Below, piece by piece: positions 21,453-32,046 of a stretch of 64,000 bases of DNA. The translations under genes and the position numbers were made by a program. This DNA is from an uncultured Hyphomonadaceae bacterium (GTDB taxonomy: Bacteria; Pseudomonadota; Alphaproteobacteria; Caulobacterales; Hyphomonadaceae): assembly GCA_913057945.1 (NCBI GenBank), contig CAJXOF010000002.1, forward strand, positions 248,001 to 312,000. Direction: 5' to 3'. Within the stretch, counting starts at the first letter, position 1, and each line of letters starts with the position of its first letter. The notes beneath the pieces are model-generated. The model was not told where the DNA came from, made no database searches, and was given only the letters and a program-made list of their open reading frames with translations.

Positions 21453-23516
21453 GTGATCCCTTTGACACGGCTTGCCGTCAGTGCCTGTCTCGGCCTGGCC
21501 ACATCACAACTCGCCCTTTTTGCTGCTGCGGACATGGCGCCGGAAACCACGCCCGGCGCCACCATCTTCACGAAGGACGATTTCAATCAGTATGCCCCGC
21601 GAACGGCGCTGGAGATGGTCTCGCGCATTCCGGGCTTCTCGATTCAGGGCGATGATGATGGCTCACGCGGTTTCGGGCAGGCGAGCGGGAATGTCCTCAT
21701 CAATGGCCAGCGCGTGTCCGGCAAATCGAATGGCGCGACCGAGTCGCTGGACCGTATTTCCGCCTCCAGCATCGTCCGCATAGAACTGGTCGATGGCGCA
21801 TCCTTTGAAATTCCCGGACTATCCGGCCAGGTGGTCAATGTTGTCACGAATGGAGACGGTGCCGTCTCAGGGACATGGCGCTGGCGCGCCCGCTTCCGTG
21901 ACAATCTCCCGCCCTTCTATAACGGCCTGAACCTGACCCTGTCCGGCGGGAAGGGGGATATCAGCTGGTCCTTCGAGGCCAAAAGTGACCCGGAGCGCGG
22001 CGCCTCTAATGGTCCGGAATACGTCACCGATGGCGCCGGTGCCCTCATTCAGCAGCGTGAGGAGGATTTCACCCACGCAGCGGAATATGTCTCCGTGTCG
22101 GGATCGGTGGGCTGGGCACCGGCCTCCGGCGTGGTCGGAAATCTCAATGCCAAGACCACTCTCTACCAGCCTGACAACAAGGAAACGGCCAAACTGTTTC
22201 CGGTCGATGGTCCCGAAGGGCGCCGCCTGTACCAGGGCGCGGAAGATGAAGTCTTTGTCGAACTCGGCGGCGATTATGAATTCGCCCTTGGGCCGGGGCG
22301 ATTGAAAGCAATCGGCCTCCTGCGGCGAGAGGACAGCCCCATCGTGGACCGCGTGTTCCAGAGCAATCTGGACGGCAGCGACCAGTTCGGCAGCGTGTTC
22401 GAGCGTGACATTGAAGAAGGCGAATACATTCTCCGGACGGAATATTCGCTTGGCCTCGATTCGGGGGCCGACTGGCAAGTCGCGCTTGAGGGCGCATTCA
22501 ACTATCTGGACCAGCAGTCTTCTCTCGCCCGCTCAGAAGGGGGCGGTCCGTTGGAACCGCAGACCCTGCCGAACGCGAATTCGCGGGTTGAAGAACAGCG
22601 GGGAGAAGTCTCCGTGACGCATGGTCGTCGGCTTTCTCCCACAGTGACCGCGCAAGTTTCACTTGGCGCAGAAATCTCGGAACTTTCCCAGTCTGGCGAT
22701 GCATCTAACGTGCGGACCTTCACCCGTCCCAAGGGTTTTGCCAGCCTGTCATGGCAGGTGGAGCCGTCCTTGAAGCTTGTCACACGTCTTGAACGGGAAG
22801 TGGGGCAACTGGACTTTTTCGATTTCGTCTCATCGGTCAATCTGAGTGCCGGGAACGGCGAAAATGGTAATCCCGACATCGTTCCGGAGCAGAGCTGGCG
22901 GCTGAGCGCCCAGGCCGAGAAGAATTATGGCGGCTGGGGCGCAGCGACGCTTGAAGTCTTCTATTCCGATATCGAGGACATTGTTGACCGCGTGCCAATC
23001 GGTACAGGCGACGGTCCCGGGAATCTCGACTCCGCCTGGCGCCTCGGCGCCGAATGGGATGCGACGGTGAAATTCGACAAAATCGGTTTTGCCGGAGCTG
23101 AATTGTCCTTTGAAGGCGAGTACTATGAGTCGGATGTGACCGACCCGCTCACTGGGGAGGTGAGGCCGATCAATGACAGTTCGAAATACTGGATGCTCGC
23201 CGAGATGCGCCAGGATATTCCGAGAACGGACTGGGCCTGGGGAATCGGGTTCGAGCGTTATGAACGCAATCCCTACTACCGTCTCTCCGAGACAGGGCAG
23301 GAAGGCGCGCGGCCGGGATTCGGGTTCGCCTATATCGAACACAAGGACATCTGGGGCATGACCGGACAGGCGACATTCGGGAATATTGCCAACCAGAATG
23401 ACACGTTCCGCCGGCAATTGTACGACACCAATCGTCTCGGCAATGTCGTGCGAGTGGAAGACCGCTCCCGCGATTTCGGCCCGATCTTCACGATCCAGCT
23501 GGAAGGGACGTTCTAG
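21453..23516 (+). CDS. TonB-dependent receptor
   Basis: The 687-residue outer-membrane protein has an N-terminal signal peptide (about 1-26) and a plug domain (TIFTKDDFNQYAPRTALEM, VLINGQRVSGK, SIVRIELVDGASFEIPGLSGQVVNVVT). The remainder is a beta-barrel rich in alternating aromatic and polar residues, ending in an aromatic C-terminus (IQLEGTF). GTG 21453 has GGGGAGGA nine bases upstream. The substrate is unknown and I saw no obvious TonB box. The gene lies on the opposite strand between murB and ddl, breaking the usual division/cell-wall cluster. The upstream BlaI-type dyad suggests repression by the repressor at 636. Confidence 0.93.
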   Translation: MIPLTRLAVSACLGLATSQLALFAAADMAPETTPGATIFTKDDFNQYAPRTALEMVSRIPGFSIQGDDDGSRGFGQASGNVLINGQRVSGKSNGATESLDRISASSIVRIELVDGASFEIPGLSGQVVNVVTNGDGAVSGTWRWRARFRDNLPPFYNGLNLTLSGGKGDISWSFEAKSDPERGASNGPEYVTDGAGALIQQREEDFTHAAEYVSVSGSVGWAPASGVVGNLNAKTTLYQPDNKETAKLFPVDGPEGRRLYQGAEDEVFVELGGDYEFALGPGRLKAIGLLRREDSPIVDRVFQSNLDGSDQFGSVFERDIEEGEYILRTEYSLGLDSGADWQVALEGAFNYLDQQSSLARSEGGGPLEPQTLPNANSRVEEQRGEVSVTHGRRLSPTVTAQVSLGAEISELSQSGDASNVRTFTRPKGFASLSWQVEPSLKLVTRLEREVGQLDFFDFVSSVNLSAGNGENGNPDIVPEQSWRLSAQAEKNYGGWGAATLEVFYSDIEDIVDRVPIGTGDGPGNLDSAWRLGAEWDATVKFDKIGFAGAELSFEGEYYESDVTDPLTGEVRPINDSSKYWMLAEMRQDIPRTDWAWGIGFERYERNPYYRLSETGQEGARPGFGFAYIEHKDIWGMTGQATFGNIANQNDTFRRQLYDTNRLGNVVRVEDRSRDFGPIFTIQLEGTF

Positions 23517-23530
23517 GCTGGCGCCTTTGA

Positions 23531-24502
23531 TCAGAGCAGGGGCTGCTGGATGCGTCCGATGCGGCGCACTTCCCAGCGCAGTTCCACGCCTTGCGAGACC
23601 CGTACCTGCGCCCGGACCAGTTCGCCCAGCGCTTCGAGATCTGCTGCCGTGGCGTCGCCGGTATTGATCAGGAAATTGCAATGCTTGGGCGAAACCTGCG
23701 CGCCGCCGACCTTCAGGCCCCGGCAGCCCGCTGCGTCGATCAGTTTCCACGCGGAGCGCTGGTCCGGTGTGCCGGGCGGGTCAGGGTTTGCAAAGGTCGA
23801 GCCGGATGTCTTGTCCTTGATTGGCTGGGTCTCTGCGCGGCGGGCCTGCAGCGCCTCGATTTCCGCGAGAATGGTTTCTGGCGCGCCGGTCCCGCTGCCT
23901 TCGAGGGTCAGCTTGGTGACGATGAGATCGTCAGGCAGGTCGCTGTGCCGGTAGGAGAAATGGGTTTCAGGCAGATTGCCGGCCCGTCCGGGGCCGCGAT
24001 AGGCGACATGCGTGCCATCCCGCAAATAGCCTTCAAGGCCGACCAGGACGTCGCGCAATTCCTGGCCATAGCAACCGGCATTGGTGCGCGTGGCCCCGCC
24101 GAGGGAGCCCGGAATGCCGGACAGGAATTCGAGTCCGGTAATGCCGCTGCGTGCGGCTGCCTTGGCGACCGAGAGGTCCAGGGCGCCGGGCCGGGCTGTC
24201 AGGGTCAGGCCCTCTCCGGCCTCGACCGCCCCCCAATACTTGCCCATCAAGCGGATCACGACGCCTTCGATGCCGCCATCGCGCACGATCACATTCGAGC
24301 CAACGCCGAGCACGGTCACCGGAATGGCCGGGTCGAGGGTCTTCAGGAAGCCGGCAAGGTCTGCCTCGTCTTCGGGCAGGAACAGCCAGTCGGCCGGTCC
24401 GCCCACCCGAAACCAGGTATAGGGCGCGAGATTTGCGTCCTTGAGCAGCTTGCCGCGAACAGGGGGAAGTGTCGTCATCATATGGCCTAGGCGTTCGGGC
24501 AC
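23531..24502 (-). CDS. murB: UDP-N-acetylenolpyruvoylglucosamine reductase
   Basis: This FAD enzyme reduces UDP-GlcNAc-enolpyruvate to UDP-MurNAc. Motifs present are [32 protein letters not shown], the FAD-binding [23 protein letters not shown], and [11 protein letters not shown] with [21 protein letters not shown] near the C-terminus. GTG 24502 (GGAGG five bases upstream) gives 323 residues. ATG 24481 is also possible and gives a very typical N-terminus, while 24556 is unlikely. The gene follows creD with a 13-base gap. murC, its normal partner, is absent from the window. Confidence 0.96.
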   Translation of the reverse strand: MPERLGHMMTTLPPVRGKLLKDANLAPYTWFRVGGPADWLFLPEDEADLAGFLKTLDPAIPVTVLGVGSNVIVRDGGIEGVVIRLMGKYWGAVEAGEGLTLTARPGALDLSVAKAAARSGITGLEFLSGIPGSLGGATRTNAGCYGQELRDVLVGLEGYLRDGTHVAYRGPGRAGNLPETHFSYRHSDLPDDLIVTKLTLEGSGTGAPETILAEIEALQARRAETQPIKDKTSGSTFANPDPPGTPDQRSAWKLIDAAGCRGLKVGGAQVSPKHCNFLINTGDATAADLEALGELVRAQVRVSQGVELRWEVRRIGRIQQPLL

Positions 24503-24515
24503 TTCCCCCTCCATG

Positions 24516-25907
24516 TCAAGCAGCGGGCGCGGAGGTCCGCTCGCCGTACCAGTCAATGTTGCGGGTCATGTACATGGTCAGTGCGATGGCTGCGAAGCTG
24601 GCCAATGCACCGGCCAGCAAGGCATGGCTCTCGGCTCGCATCAGCACATAGATCAGCGTGTAGATGCCGGACAGGATGGCCAGCGCGCGCAGGCCATAGA
24701 GCCGTGAGCGGAATACGCTGGCCGCATAGGCTGCGGTCAGCAGCACGGTCATGCTTGCAGCGATCAGGAAGGCCCCGTCAAAGCCGATGCGTTCCGACAT
24801 GGCGAGCAACAGGATGTAGAAGATCGTCTGTGCCAGTCCGACGAGGACGTATTGTGCCGGGTGGGCGCGTGCGGCACTGGTCACCTCGAACAGGAAGTAG
24901 GCGAGGAAAACGAAGCCTACGAACATGACGGCGTATTTCAAGGCGCGCTCGACGCTCTGATAAGGATTGCCTTCCTTCATGAACCGCACGGCCATGTCAC
25001 GGCGGTTCCATTCGGTCAGCTCACCAAGGTCGAGATTGGCCCCGGCGCCGGCAATGCCGCGCGCCAGATAGGGCACACGCCAATGCGCCTCGAAGCCTTC
25101 CGACTGGCCCTCGCCCGCCGTATGGCGCTCGGGTAGCACGCCGCCCTGGAAGCTGGGATCGTTCCAATTGCTGGCAAGGGTAACCCGCGTATCCTTTGCA
25201 AACGGCGCAATGGACAGGCGTTCAGCCCCGGACAGGCGCATGCTGGAGGTCAGCGTAATGGGCGAAGTGGCAGTTTCGAGACCAGCAATATGTCCGCCCG
25301 CAAGAGTGACGCCGGAGGTCGGCACAGGTTGGTAATTGCCTGTGTTGGCGGCGAAATAGGGCGTGGGCTCGATCGGTACATCGGTGCCATTCGATGTAAC
25401 GGTGATCGCATCCCGAATGCCGCGCGTGTCCGAGACGCCGAGATAGATTCGGGCGTCCGACCAGATGGGCGTGGCGTCCGTGGGCAGGGCGGCGCGCAAG
25501 GCTGCCGGGTCGAATACGGCGTCCATGTTTATGGTGGCATCGAAGACAGGGATGGCATGAATGCCGCGGGTTCGCATCTGAACGTCTACATCCGCAGAGG
25601 CGGTTCCGGTTTCGGCATAGGCGACCACATAGCCGTAAACCAGATCATCCTGTCTTGGGCCAAGGGTGCGTGAATAGGGGACGGACAATACCGGTCCGAG
25701 CACGGATTGCGGGCCTCCGACCATTTCACTGACGTCGGCCAAGGCGCGATCCGCGCCCATGCGGCGGTCCTGGACCACGGAATGGATGAAAAGGGCGGGA
25801 ATGGCCATCAGGAGGGCCAGTCCGCAGACGAGCAGCAATTTCAGGCCGACGGACCGTTGCGGCACGAGGCTCGCGAACGGCGATTGAGGTTGAGAGGAAT
25901 CGGTCAT
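24516..25907 (-). CDS. creD: cell envelope integrity protein CreD family
   Basis: The product is a 463-residue inner-membrane protein of the CreD family. It has a short cytoplasmic N-terminus, one membrane segment (about 19-42) and a periplasmic domain (about 45-300). The C-terminal half has five or so membrane helices (from [38 protein letters not shown] onward, typical of CreD). In gammaproteobacteria CreD is induced by CreBC and linked to envelope and beta-lactam stress; the biochemical role is unclear. No creBC genes are nearby. I chose ATG 25907 over a TTG at 25922. It sits directly upstream of murB. Confidence 0.92.
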   Translation of the reverse strand: MTDSSQPQSPFASLVPQRSVGLKLLLVCGLALLMAIPALFIHSVVQDRRMGADRALADVSEMVGGPQSVLGPVLSVPYSRTLGPRQDDLVYGYVVAYAETGTASADVDVQMRTRGIHAIPVFDATINMDAVFDPAALRAALPTDATPIWSDARIYLGVSDTRGIRDAITVTSNGTDVPIEPTPYFAANTGNYQPVPTSGVTLAGGHIAGLETATSPITLTSSMRLSGAERLSIAPFAKDTRVTLASNWNDPSFQGGVLPERHTAGEGQSEGFEAHWRVPYLARGIAGAGANLDLGELTEWNRRDMAVRFMKEGNPYQSVERALKYAVMFVGFVFLAYFLFEVTSAARAHPAQYVLVGLAQTIFYILLLAMSERIGFDGAFLIAASMTVLLTAAYAASVFRSRLYGLRALAILSGIYTLIYVLMRAESHALLAGALASFAAIALTMYMTRNIDWYGERTSAPAA

Positions 25908-26022
25908 GTTTGGTGTCCCCAAAAAATGATTGGAGACACGATTTATGACCCGCCGGGCGCGGCGGCGGTGGGGCGCAGCCGGGGCCAGCCCAAGGTTACA
26001 TTGCGGTCATCTTGTGACGGGA

Positions 26023-26247
26023 TTACCGGTTGGGTGAGCCATCCTGATCCAGCTCATCGGAAATCTCGTCGGCGGCATCAGACACCTCATTTGCAAATTC
26101 AGAGGTTTCTTCGGGAAGATCTTCAAGCGTGGCGTCCATGCGGGCACCGGCGCCTTCGAAGGAGCCTTCCTGCAGATAGTACCAGCCCAGCGTGATCACG
26201 AAGACGACGCAGATAAAGGCGAGAATGGCGGTGAGCGTACGGCCCAT
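26023..26247 (-). CDS. small single-pass membrane protein with acidic tail
   Basis: The 74-residue product has one N-terminal membrane helix (about 6-25) followed by a polar, very acidic tail (DLPEETSEFANEVSDAADEISDELDQDG) that may form a helix or coiled coil. AAGGAG lies eight bases upstream of the ATG. It is placed between secA and creD on the same strand. The family is unknown; a periplasmic or membrane-associated adaptor is possible but unsupported. Confidence 0.7.
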   Translation of the reverse strand: MGRTLTAILAFICVVFVITLGWYYLQEGSFEGAGARMDATLEDLPEETSEFANEVSDAADEISDELDQDGSPNR

Positions 26248-26315
26248 GATGAGTCTCCTTGAGAGTATTCATCAGGGTGAACGCGGCGTTTACCGTCAGG
26301 TTCCGATTTCGTGGA

Positions 26316-29054
26316 TCAGGCCTTCTGCGTGGTCAGGGCGCCGTGGCAATGCTTGTACTTCTTGCCCGAGCCGCACGGGCAGGGGGAGTTGCGGGGCGTG
26401 CTGGCCCAGCTTTCCTCTGCCTGGTGCAGCGCAGGTCCGGGCGGGGATGTGTCGTCGTCCGACATTTCATTATGGCCCGTGTCGGGATCAAGATGTGTCT
26501 CGCGCATTTGCGGAGCGGGCGCGGAAACCGGCGGCACCGGGCGGCGCTGCTGTTGTTCTTCAGGCGGTTGCACGCGGATATGCATCAGCGAGCGCGTCAC
26601 CGTTGCGCGCAGCTCGTTCAATAGATTGTAGAACAGGTTGAAGGCTTCTTCCTTGAACTCGTTCAGCGGGTCGCGCTGGCCGTAGGAGCGAAGATGGATC
26701 ACAGACCGCAACTGGTCGATCATCTGGAGGTGTTCGCGCCAGCGCATGTCGAGGACCTGAAGCAGGATCTGCTTTTCGATCCGCTGCATCTGCTCGGTGC
26801 CGACTTGCTCCGTGATCGCGTCATAGACCTTGGCGACGCCATCATGGACGCGCTCGGCGATTTCCTGGTTGGCAACGCCCTCTTCAGAGGCCCAGTCCTT
26901 GACCGGCATATCAATGGCGAAATCCTGACGCAGTGCCTCGGTGAGGCCATCCATGTCCCACTGCTCGGCATAGGCCTTTTCGGGCATGGTCCGCGCGATC
27001 AGGCTGTTGATCACGTCTTCGCGCATGTCGAGGATCGTGTCGGAGACATTCTCGGCCCGCATGAAGTCCATGCGCTGCTCGAAAATGGCCTTACGCTGAT
27101 CATTGATCACGTCATCATATTTGAGGACGTTCTTCCGGATCTCGAAATTGCGTTGTTCGATCTTCTTCTGCGACGTTTCCATCGCCTTGTTCATCCAGGG
27201 ATGGGTGATGCCCTCATCTTCCTTGATGCCGAGACGGCGCATGACATTGTCCATCCGCTCGGCGGCGAAGATGCGCATGAGGTCGTCTTCGATGGAAATG
27301 TAGAATTTCGACTTGCCCGGATCGCCCTGGCGTCCCGTCCGGCCGCGCAGCTGGTTGTCGATCCGGCGGCTTTCGTGGCGCTCCGTGCCGAGAACATACA
27401 GGCCACCCGCATCGAGTGCCCGCTTTTTCTTGACCTCGATATCGGCCTTGATCTGGCTGGTCAGCAGCGACAATTCGCTTTCGGTCAGTTCCCGGCCGAG
27501 CTTGGCTTCCTGTTCGGCCTTCTCATGCTCCACGCGCATGTCGAAATTGCCGCCCAGCTGGATGTCGGTGCCGCGGCCAGCCATGTTGGTGGCAACCGTG
27601 ATCGCGCCTGGCACACCGGCATTGGCCACGATCTGGGCTTCCTGCTCATGGTGGCGCGCATTCAGCACCTTGTGCGGAATTTTCGCGGTCGTCAGCAAAT
27701 TCGACAGGACTTCGGATTTCTCGATCGAGGCGGTGCCCAGCAGGACCGGCTGGCCCTTGGCATGGCACTCGCGCACATCCTTGACGATCTCGGCATATTT
27801 TGCACTCGCAGTGCGATAGACGACGTCGTCTTCGTCGATACGCTGGATCGGCTTGTTGGTCGGCAGGTCGATGACACCCAGATTGTAGATGTCGGCAAAT
27901 TCGTCAGCCTCGGTCAGGGCCGTCCCGGTCATGCCGGCCAGCTTGGTGTAGAGGCGGAAATAGTTCTGGAAGGTGATCGACGCCAGCGTCTGGTTTTCCG
28001 GCTTGATATCGACCTTTTCCTTGGCCTCGATGGCCTGGTGCAGGCCTTCCGACAGGCGGCGGCCTTCCATCATGCGGCCCGTGAATTCGTCGATCAGCAT
28101 GACCTGACCGTCCTTCACGATGTAATCCTTGTCGCGCGCATACAGCTTGTGGGCGCGCAGCGCCTGGTTGGCATGGTGGACGATGGAGATGTTGGCGGGC
28201 TCCCACATGGAACCTTCCAGCGTGCCGGACTCGGTCAGCCACTCTTCGATCTTTTCAGTGCCGGTTTCGGTATAGGTGACCGAGCGCTGCTTCTCGTCGA
28301 GTTCGTAATCCTCGTCCGTCAGGCGCGGCATCAGTGTGTCGAGCGCCATGTATAGCTCGGACCGGTCATCGGTCGGGCCGGAAATGATCAGCGGCGTGCG
28401 CGCTTCATCGATCAGGATGGAGTCGACTTCATCGACGATGGCGAAATGGTGTTCGCGCTGGGCCATCTGGTCCAGTGAGTATTTCATGTTGTCGCGCAGG
28501 TAATCGAAGCCGAACTCATTGTTCGTACCGTAGGTGATGTCAGAGGCGTAGGCCTTGCGGCGCTCCGCGTCGGAAATGCCATGCACGATGATGCCGGTCG
28601 TCATGCCGAGGAAGCCATAGACCTGGCTCATCCACTCGGCGTCGCGCTTGGCGAGATAATCGTTCACGGTGATGACGTGGACGCCCTTGCCCTCAAGTGC
28701 GTTCAGGTAGACGGCCAGGGTTGCCACCAGCGTCTTGCCTTCCCCGGTACGCATCTCGGCGATATTGCCGGAATGCAGCACCATGCCGCCCATCAACTGG
28801 ACGTCGAAATGCCGCATGCCGAGCGACCGGCGCGCGCCTTCGCGGACAACCGCAAAGGCTTCTTCGAGCAGGCTGTCGAGGGTGGCGCCATCGGCAAGGC
28901 GTTTGCGGAACTCTTCGGTCTTGCCCTTCAGGGCTTCGTCCGACAGGGCCTCCATCATGGGCTCAAGAGCGTTGATCCGGTTGACGCGCGCGCGAAGCGG
29001 CTTCAGCTTGCGATCATTGACTGAACCGAAAATCTTGCGGGCAACAGAAAGCAT
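26316..29054 (-). CDS. secA: preprotein translocase ATPase SecA
   Basis: The 912-residue motor drives Sec-dependent export. It has the Walker A region [41 protein letters not shown], the second nucleotide-binding fold with [13 protein letters not shown] and [20 protein letters not shown], and a C-terminal zinc-binding SEC-C motif [14 protein letters not shown] that contacts SecB or ribosomes. ATG 29054 ([18 protein letters not shown]) is the family start; the TTG at 29069 is an extension. It is divergent from the SurA-like lipoprotein gene. Confidence 0.99.
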   Translation of the reverse strand: MLSVARKIFGSVNDRKLKPLRARVNRINALEPMMEALSDEALKGKTEEFRKRLADGATLDSLLEEAFAVVREGARRSLGMRHFDVQLMGGMVLHSGNIAEMRTGEGKTLVATLAVYLNALEGKGVHVITVNDYLAKRDAEWMSQVYGFLGMTTGIIVHGISDAERRKAYASDITYGTNNEFGFDYLRDNMKYSLDQMAQREHHFAIVDEVDSILIDEARTPLIISGPTDDRSELYMALDTLMPRLTDEDYELDEKQRSVTYTETGTEKIEEWLTESGTLEGSMWEPANISIVHHANQALRAHKLYARDKDYIVKDGQVMLIDEFTGRMMEGRRLSEGLHQAIEAKEKVDIKPENQTLASITFQNYFRLYTKLAGMTGTALTEADEFADIYNLGVIDLPTNKPIQRIDEDDVVYRTASAKYAEIVKDVRECHAKGQPVLLGTASIEKSEVLSNLLTTAKIPHKVLNARHHEQEAQIVANAGVPGAITVATNMAGRGTDIQLGGNFDMRVEHEKAEQEAKLGRELTESELSLLTSQIKADIEVKKKRALDAGGLYVLGTERHESRRIDNQLRGRTGRQGDPGKSKFYISIEDDLMRIFAAERMDNVMRRLGIKEDEGITHPWMNKAMETSQKKIEQRNFEIRKNVLKYDDVINDQRKAIFEQRMDFMRAENVSDTILDMREDVINSLIARTMPEKAYAEQWDMDGLTEALRQDFAIDMPVKDWASEEGVANQEIAERVHDGVAKVYDAITEQVGTEQMQRIEKQILLQVLDMRWREHLQMIDQLRSVIHLRSYGQRDPLNEFKEEAFNLFYNLLNELRATVTRSLMHIRVQPPEEQQQRRPVPPVSAPAPQMRETHLDPDTGHNEMSDDDTSPPGPALHQAEESWASTPRNSPCPCGSGKKYKHCHGALTTQKA

Positions 29055-29240
29055 ATCAGGTAGCACCAATTGATCTGGGGCGACAAAACTCTAATCCTGA
29101 CAGCGGAACCGGCAGAATATTTGTGGGTTCTCCCACAGCGCACTCGCTGGCTGAAACCCCTCGACCAGCGTTCGGGTCAGACTTAAGAACGCCGCATTGG
29201 GGTGTCAATGCAGTGCCCTCAGCCTAAAGGAGACTTTACC

Positions 29241-30191
29241 GTGCTGCTTCTGAAGCCCTTTTCCCGCGCTTTGCCTGCGTTGCTCGCCGCTTCCGCCCTT
29301 TTACTTGTCCCTGCCTGTAACCGCCCGGTCGAGGAAGAACCCGTTATTCAGGTCGAAGCCGCCGCCGCAGTGACCGTCAATGGCGATCCGATCTATGTCA
29401 GCGAAGTCGAGCTGGAAGCCGTCGCGCGCGGCCTGATTTCGCCCGGCGACACGTTCGGCCCCGGTGATGAAAACTACGACCTCGTCCTCGACCAGCTTAT
29501 CGACCAGAAATTGATGGCCCAGGAGGCGCTGAACCGCCGGCTCGACAAGGGCGCGGCCGCCGAGCGCCGGCTTGAAGTCGCCCGCGAGCGCATTCTCGGC
29601 AATCTGCTGGTCGAAAGCCTGGTCGCCTCCGAGGTCAACGAGGACAGCATCGAGGCCATGTACAAGGAGCAGGTCGCCCTGCAGCAGGAAGATGATGAAG
29701 TCGCGATCGCGCATATCCTTGTGGAAACCGAGGCAGAGGCCCGCGACCTTCACCAGCAGATCCAGGCAGGCACCACCTTTGAAAGCCTCGTCGTCTCCAA
29801 TTCTCTCGATACGACGACCCGCATGGAAAATGGCGACCTTGGCTATGTCGCGCCGAACAATATGGCTGACCCGTTCCCGGTCGTAATCGCCAATACCAAG
29901 GTGGGTGAGGTGTCTGACCCCTTCCTGTCAGCCGATGGCTGGCATCTCCTGAAGGTGAAGGATCGCCGGACCAGCCCGCCAAAGACCCGCGCCGAGATGC
30001 GGCCCGAGATCGTCACCTTCCTGACGCTCAACCAGGTCAGCAAGATCCTGCGGCGCCTGCGCACCGAAGCGCAGATCGAAAAGGGCCAGAAAACGACGAA
30101 TATTGTTCCGGATTCTGCACTTTCTCTTGAAAGCGAGGGCGATCTCCTCAAAGAGCAGCCCGCATCAGATGAACAAGGACGTGAACTTTGA
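29241..30191 (+). CDS. SurA/PrsA-like parvulin peptidyl-prolyl isomerase, lipoprotein
   Basis: From GTG 29241, preceded by AAAGGAG, the product has 316 residues with a lipobox LLVPAC (Cys26). An N-terminal SurA-N-like helical region (TVNGDPIYVSEVELEAVARG, LDQLIDQKLMAQEAL) is followed by a parvulin domain (EVAIAHILVETEAEARDLHQQI ... NGDLGYVAPNNM ... VSDPFLSADGWHLLKVKDRR). It is probably a periplasmic chaperone/isomerase for exported proteins. It stands divergently next to secA and overlaps argJ by four bases. Confidence 0.92.
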   Translation: MLLLKPFSRALPALLAASALLLVPACNRPVEEEPVIQVEAAAAVTVNGDPIYVSEVELEAVARGLISPGDTFGPGDENYDLVLDQLIDQKLMAQEALNRRLDKGAAAERRLEVARERILGNLLVESLVASEVNEDSIEAMYKEQVALQQEDDEVAIAHILVETEAEARDLHQQIQAGTTFESLVVSNSLDTTTRMENGDLGYVAPNNMADPFPVVIANTKVGEVSDPFLSADGWHLLKVKDRRTSPPKTRAEMRPEIVTFLTLNQVSKILRRLRTEAQIEKGQKTTNIVPDSALSLESEGDLLKEQPASDEQGREL

Positions 30192-31438
30192 AATTGACCC
30201 CTTCACCCTTCGCCCCGGCACGGTTCCCGGACCTGCCGGTCGTCAAGGGCGTGCGTGCGGCCACCGGCTCGCGCGGTTTCTATGCCGCGCGCGGCCTGAC
30301 GCGCGATGACGTGTTCCTGTTTGCCTTCGACGAAGGCACGCATTGCGCGGGCGTCTACACGATCTCCCGGACCGCCTCGGCCGACGTGCTCTGGTGCCGC
30401 GAAGCCCTGGAGGCTGGCGGCGGCACGGCGCGTGCGCTGATCGCGAATTCCGGGAATTCGAATGCCTTTACCGGACCGAAGGGCGTGGTGAAGAATGAGG
30501 CGACCCTGAAGGCCCTGACCGAAACGCTGGGCGTGGACAAGGAGACCTGCTTCCTGGCTGCGACCGGCGTGATCGGCGAGCCCTTGCCTGACCCGAACTA
30601 TGTCGGCGCCTTCGTACCGGATCTTGCCGGCAAGCTCTCCGAGCCGGATTGGGAAGCGACCGCGCGGGCCTTCATGACCACCGACACCTTCCCGAAAGGG
30701 GCGGGGCTTTCAATCGATATGGACGGGACTGAAGTGAATTTCGCAGGCATCGCCAAGGGGTCCGGCATGATCGCCCCCAACATGGCGACCATGTTGTCAT
30801 ACGTGTTCACCGATGCGGCGATTGCGCCGGACCTGCTCCAGGACCTGCTGGAAGACATTGCGGACGAGACATTCAACAGCATCACGGTCGACGGCGATAC
30901 GTCCACGTCCGACACGCTGATGGTGTTCGCAACCGGGGCGAGCGGCATGGTGCCAATCACGTCATCAGACGATCCGCGCCTTGAGGCGTTCGCGACGGCG
31001 CTGCACACGCTCTGCCTCGACCTCGCCCATCTCATCGTCAAGGATGGGGAAGGGGCCAGCAAGTTCGTGACAATCACCGTGAAGGGCGCCGTCTCGCGGC
31101 TCTCTGCCAAGATCATGGCCTGCGAGATCGCCAATTCGCCCCTCATCAAGACCGCAATGGCGGCCGGGGATGCGAATTGGGGCCGGGTCGTCATGGCCGT
31201 CGGCAAATCGCTGGAGCCGATCCAGATGGATGAACTGTCGATCTGGTTCGATGATGTGCTGGTGGCCAGGAATGGGGCGCGGGCCCCGGACTATTCCGAG
31301 GCGGCGGCCGGTGCCGTGTTCGCCCAGCCGGAATTCACGATTTGCGTCGATGCCGGGGTAGGCGACCAATCCCACACCGTCTGGACCTGTGATCTCACGC
31401 ACGGCTATGTCGACATCAACGGAGCCTATCGTACATGA
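30188..31438 (+). CDS. argJ: bifunctional glutamate N-acetyltransferase / amino-acid acetyltransferase
   Basis: The 416-residue enzyme transfers the acetyl group from N-acetylornithine to glutamate in arginine synthesis. It is made as a precursor that cleaves itself at the conserved Ala-Thr, here A200-T201 in the motif APNMATMLSYVFTDA, and T201 becomes the nucleophile. Other conserved stretches are NSGNSNAFTG, AATGVIGEPLP and DANWGRVVMAVGK. The start appears to be TTG 30188 with AAGGAC eight bases upstream, overlapping the previous stop as TTGA. mutT follows with an ATGA overlap. Confidence 0.97.
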   Translation: MKLTPSPFAPARFPDLPVVKGVRAATGSRGFYAARGLTRDDVFLFAFDEGTHCAGVYTISRTASADVLWCREALEAGGGTARALIANSGNSNAFTGPKGVVKNEATLKALTETLGVDKETCFLAATGVIGEPLPDPNYVGAFVPDLAGKLSEPDWEATARAFMTTDTFPKGAGLSIDMDGTEVNFAGIAKGSGMIAPNMATMLSYVFTDAAIAPDLLQDLLEDIADETFNSITVDGDTSTSDTLMVFATGASGMVPITSSDDPRLEAFATALHTLCLDLAHLIVKDGEGASKFVTITVKGAVSRLSAKIMACEIANSPLIKTAMAAGDANWGRVVMAVGKSLEPIQMDELSIWFDDVLVARNGARAPDYSEAAAGAVFAQPEFTICVDAGVGDQSHTVWTCDLTHGYVDINGAYRT

Positions 31439-31836
31439 CAGGCCAGGTGATACTGGTGGTTGCGGCAGCCCTCTACGATGCGGAAGGCCGTATCCTCCTG
31501 GCCCAACGCCCTGCCGGAAAGCCGATGGCAGGCCTCTGGGAGTTTCCAGGCGGCAAGATTGAGAACGGTGAGACGCCGGAGCGGGCTCTGGTGCGGGAAC
31601 TACACGAAGAGCTCTCCATCATGGTGGATGAGACCTCACTGAAACCGATCACTTTTGCCAGTCATGCTTATCCGGATTTTCACCTTTTAATGCCACTTTT
31701 CTCAACGGAGAGTTGGGAAGGCGAGCTTGCGCCCAGGGAAGGACAGACCTTGGCCTGGGTCAGATCATCGGACCTTCATCTCTATCCGGCGCCTGCGGCA
31801 GACATTCCCTTGTTTGACGTGCTCTCGGGTAAATAG
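31435..31836 (+). CDS. mutT: MutT-type 8-oxo-dGTP diphosphatase (Nudix)
   Basis: The 133-residue Nudix hydrolase has a canonical box GKIENGETPERALVRELHEELS (G-x5-E-x7-RE-x2-EE) around residues 41-62 and the MutT-like start VVAAALYDAEGRILLAQRP. It removes oxidised guanine nucleotides from the pool. It overlaps argJ by four bases, so it probably shares the argJ transcript, as is common in alphaproteobacteria. Confidence 0.94.
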   Translation: MTGQVILVVAAALYDAEGRILLAQRPAGKPMAGLWEFPGGKIENGETPERALVRELHEELSIMVDETSLKPITFASHAYPDFHLLMPLFSTESWEGELAPREGQTLAWVRSSDLHLYPAPAADIPLFDVLSGK

Positions 31837-31853
31837 ACACACTCGGAGCGAAC

Positions 31854-32027
31854 ATGATGGCCTCGAACATGATTTTCAGCCGCTTTCTGCGGGACGATGC
31901 AGGTGCAACAGCCGTGGAATACGGGCTTTTGGTGGGTTTGATTGCGGTCGCCATCATGGGCGGTCTTGTGGCTGTCGCCACATCGATCAACACAACGTTC
32001 ACGACCGTCGAAGCGGAGATGTCCTGA
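31854..32027 (+). CDS. Flp/Fap-type pilin
   Basis: This small gene encodes 57 residues, starting MMASNMIFSRFLRDDAGATAV. The type IVb prepilin signature is clear: a short basic leader, then DDAGATAVEYGLLVGLIAVAIMG, where cleavage is expected near the Gly before ATAVEYGL and the Glu after it is conserved. A hydrophobic helix follows. Flp pilins polymerise into Tad/Cpa pili for adhesion. No tad/cpa assembly gene is in the window, so this is an orphan copy. GGAGCG precedes the ATG, and it begins 17 bases after mutT. Confidence 0.88.
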   Translation: MMASNMIFSRFLRDDAGATAVEYGLLVGLIAVAIMGGLVAVATSINTTFTTVEAEMS

Positions 32028-32046
32028 GCGGCCTATTGGCCTCAAT

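Noticed and set aside
26694-28355. 553-residue plus-strand reading frame
   Set aside because: Complete antisense of secA, with no recognisable domain.
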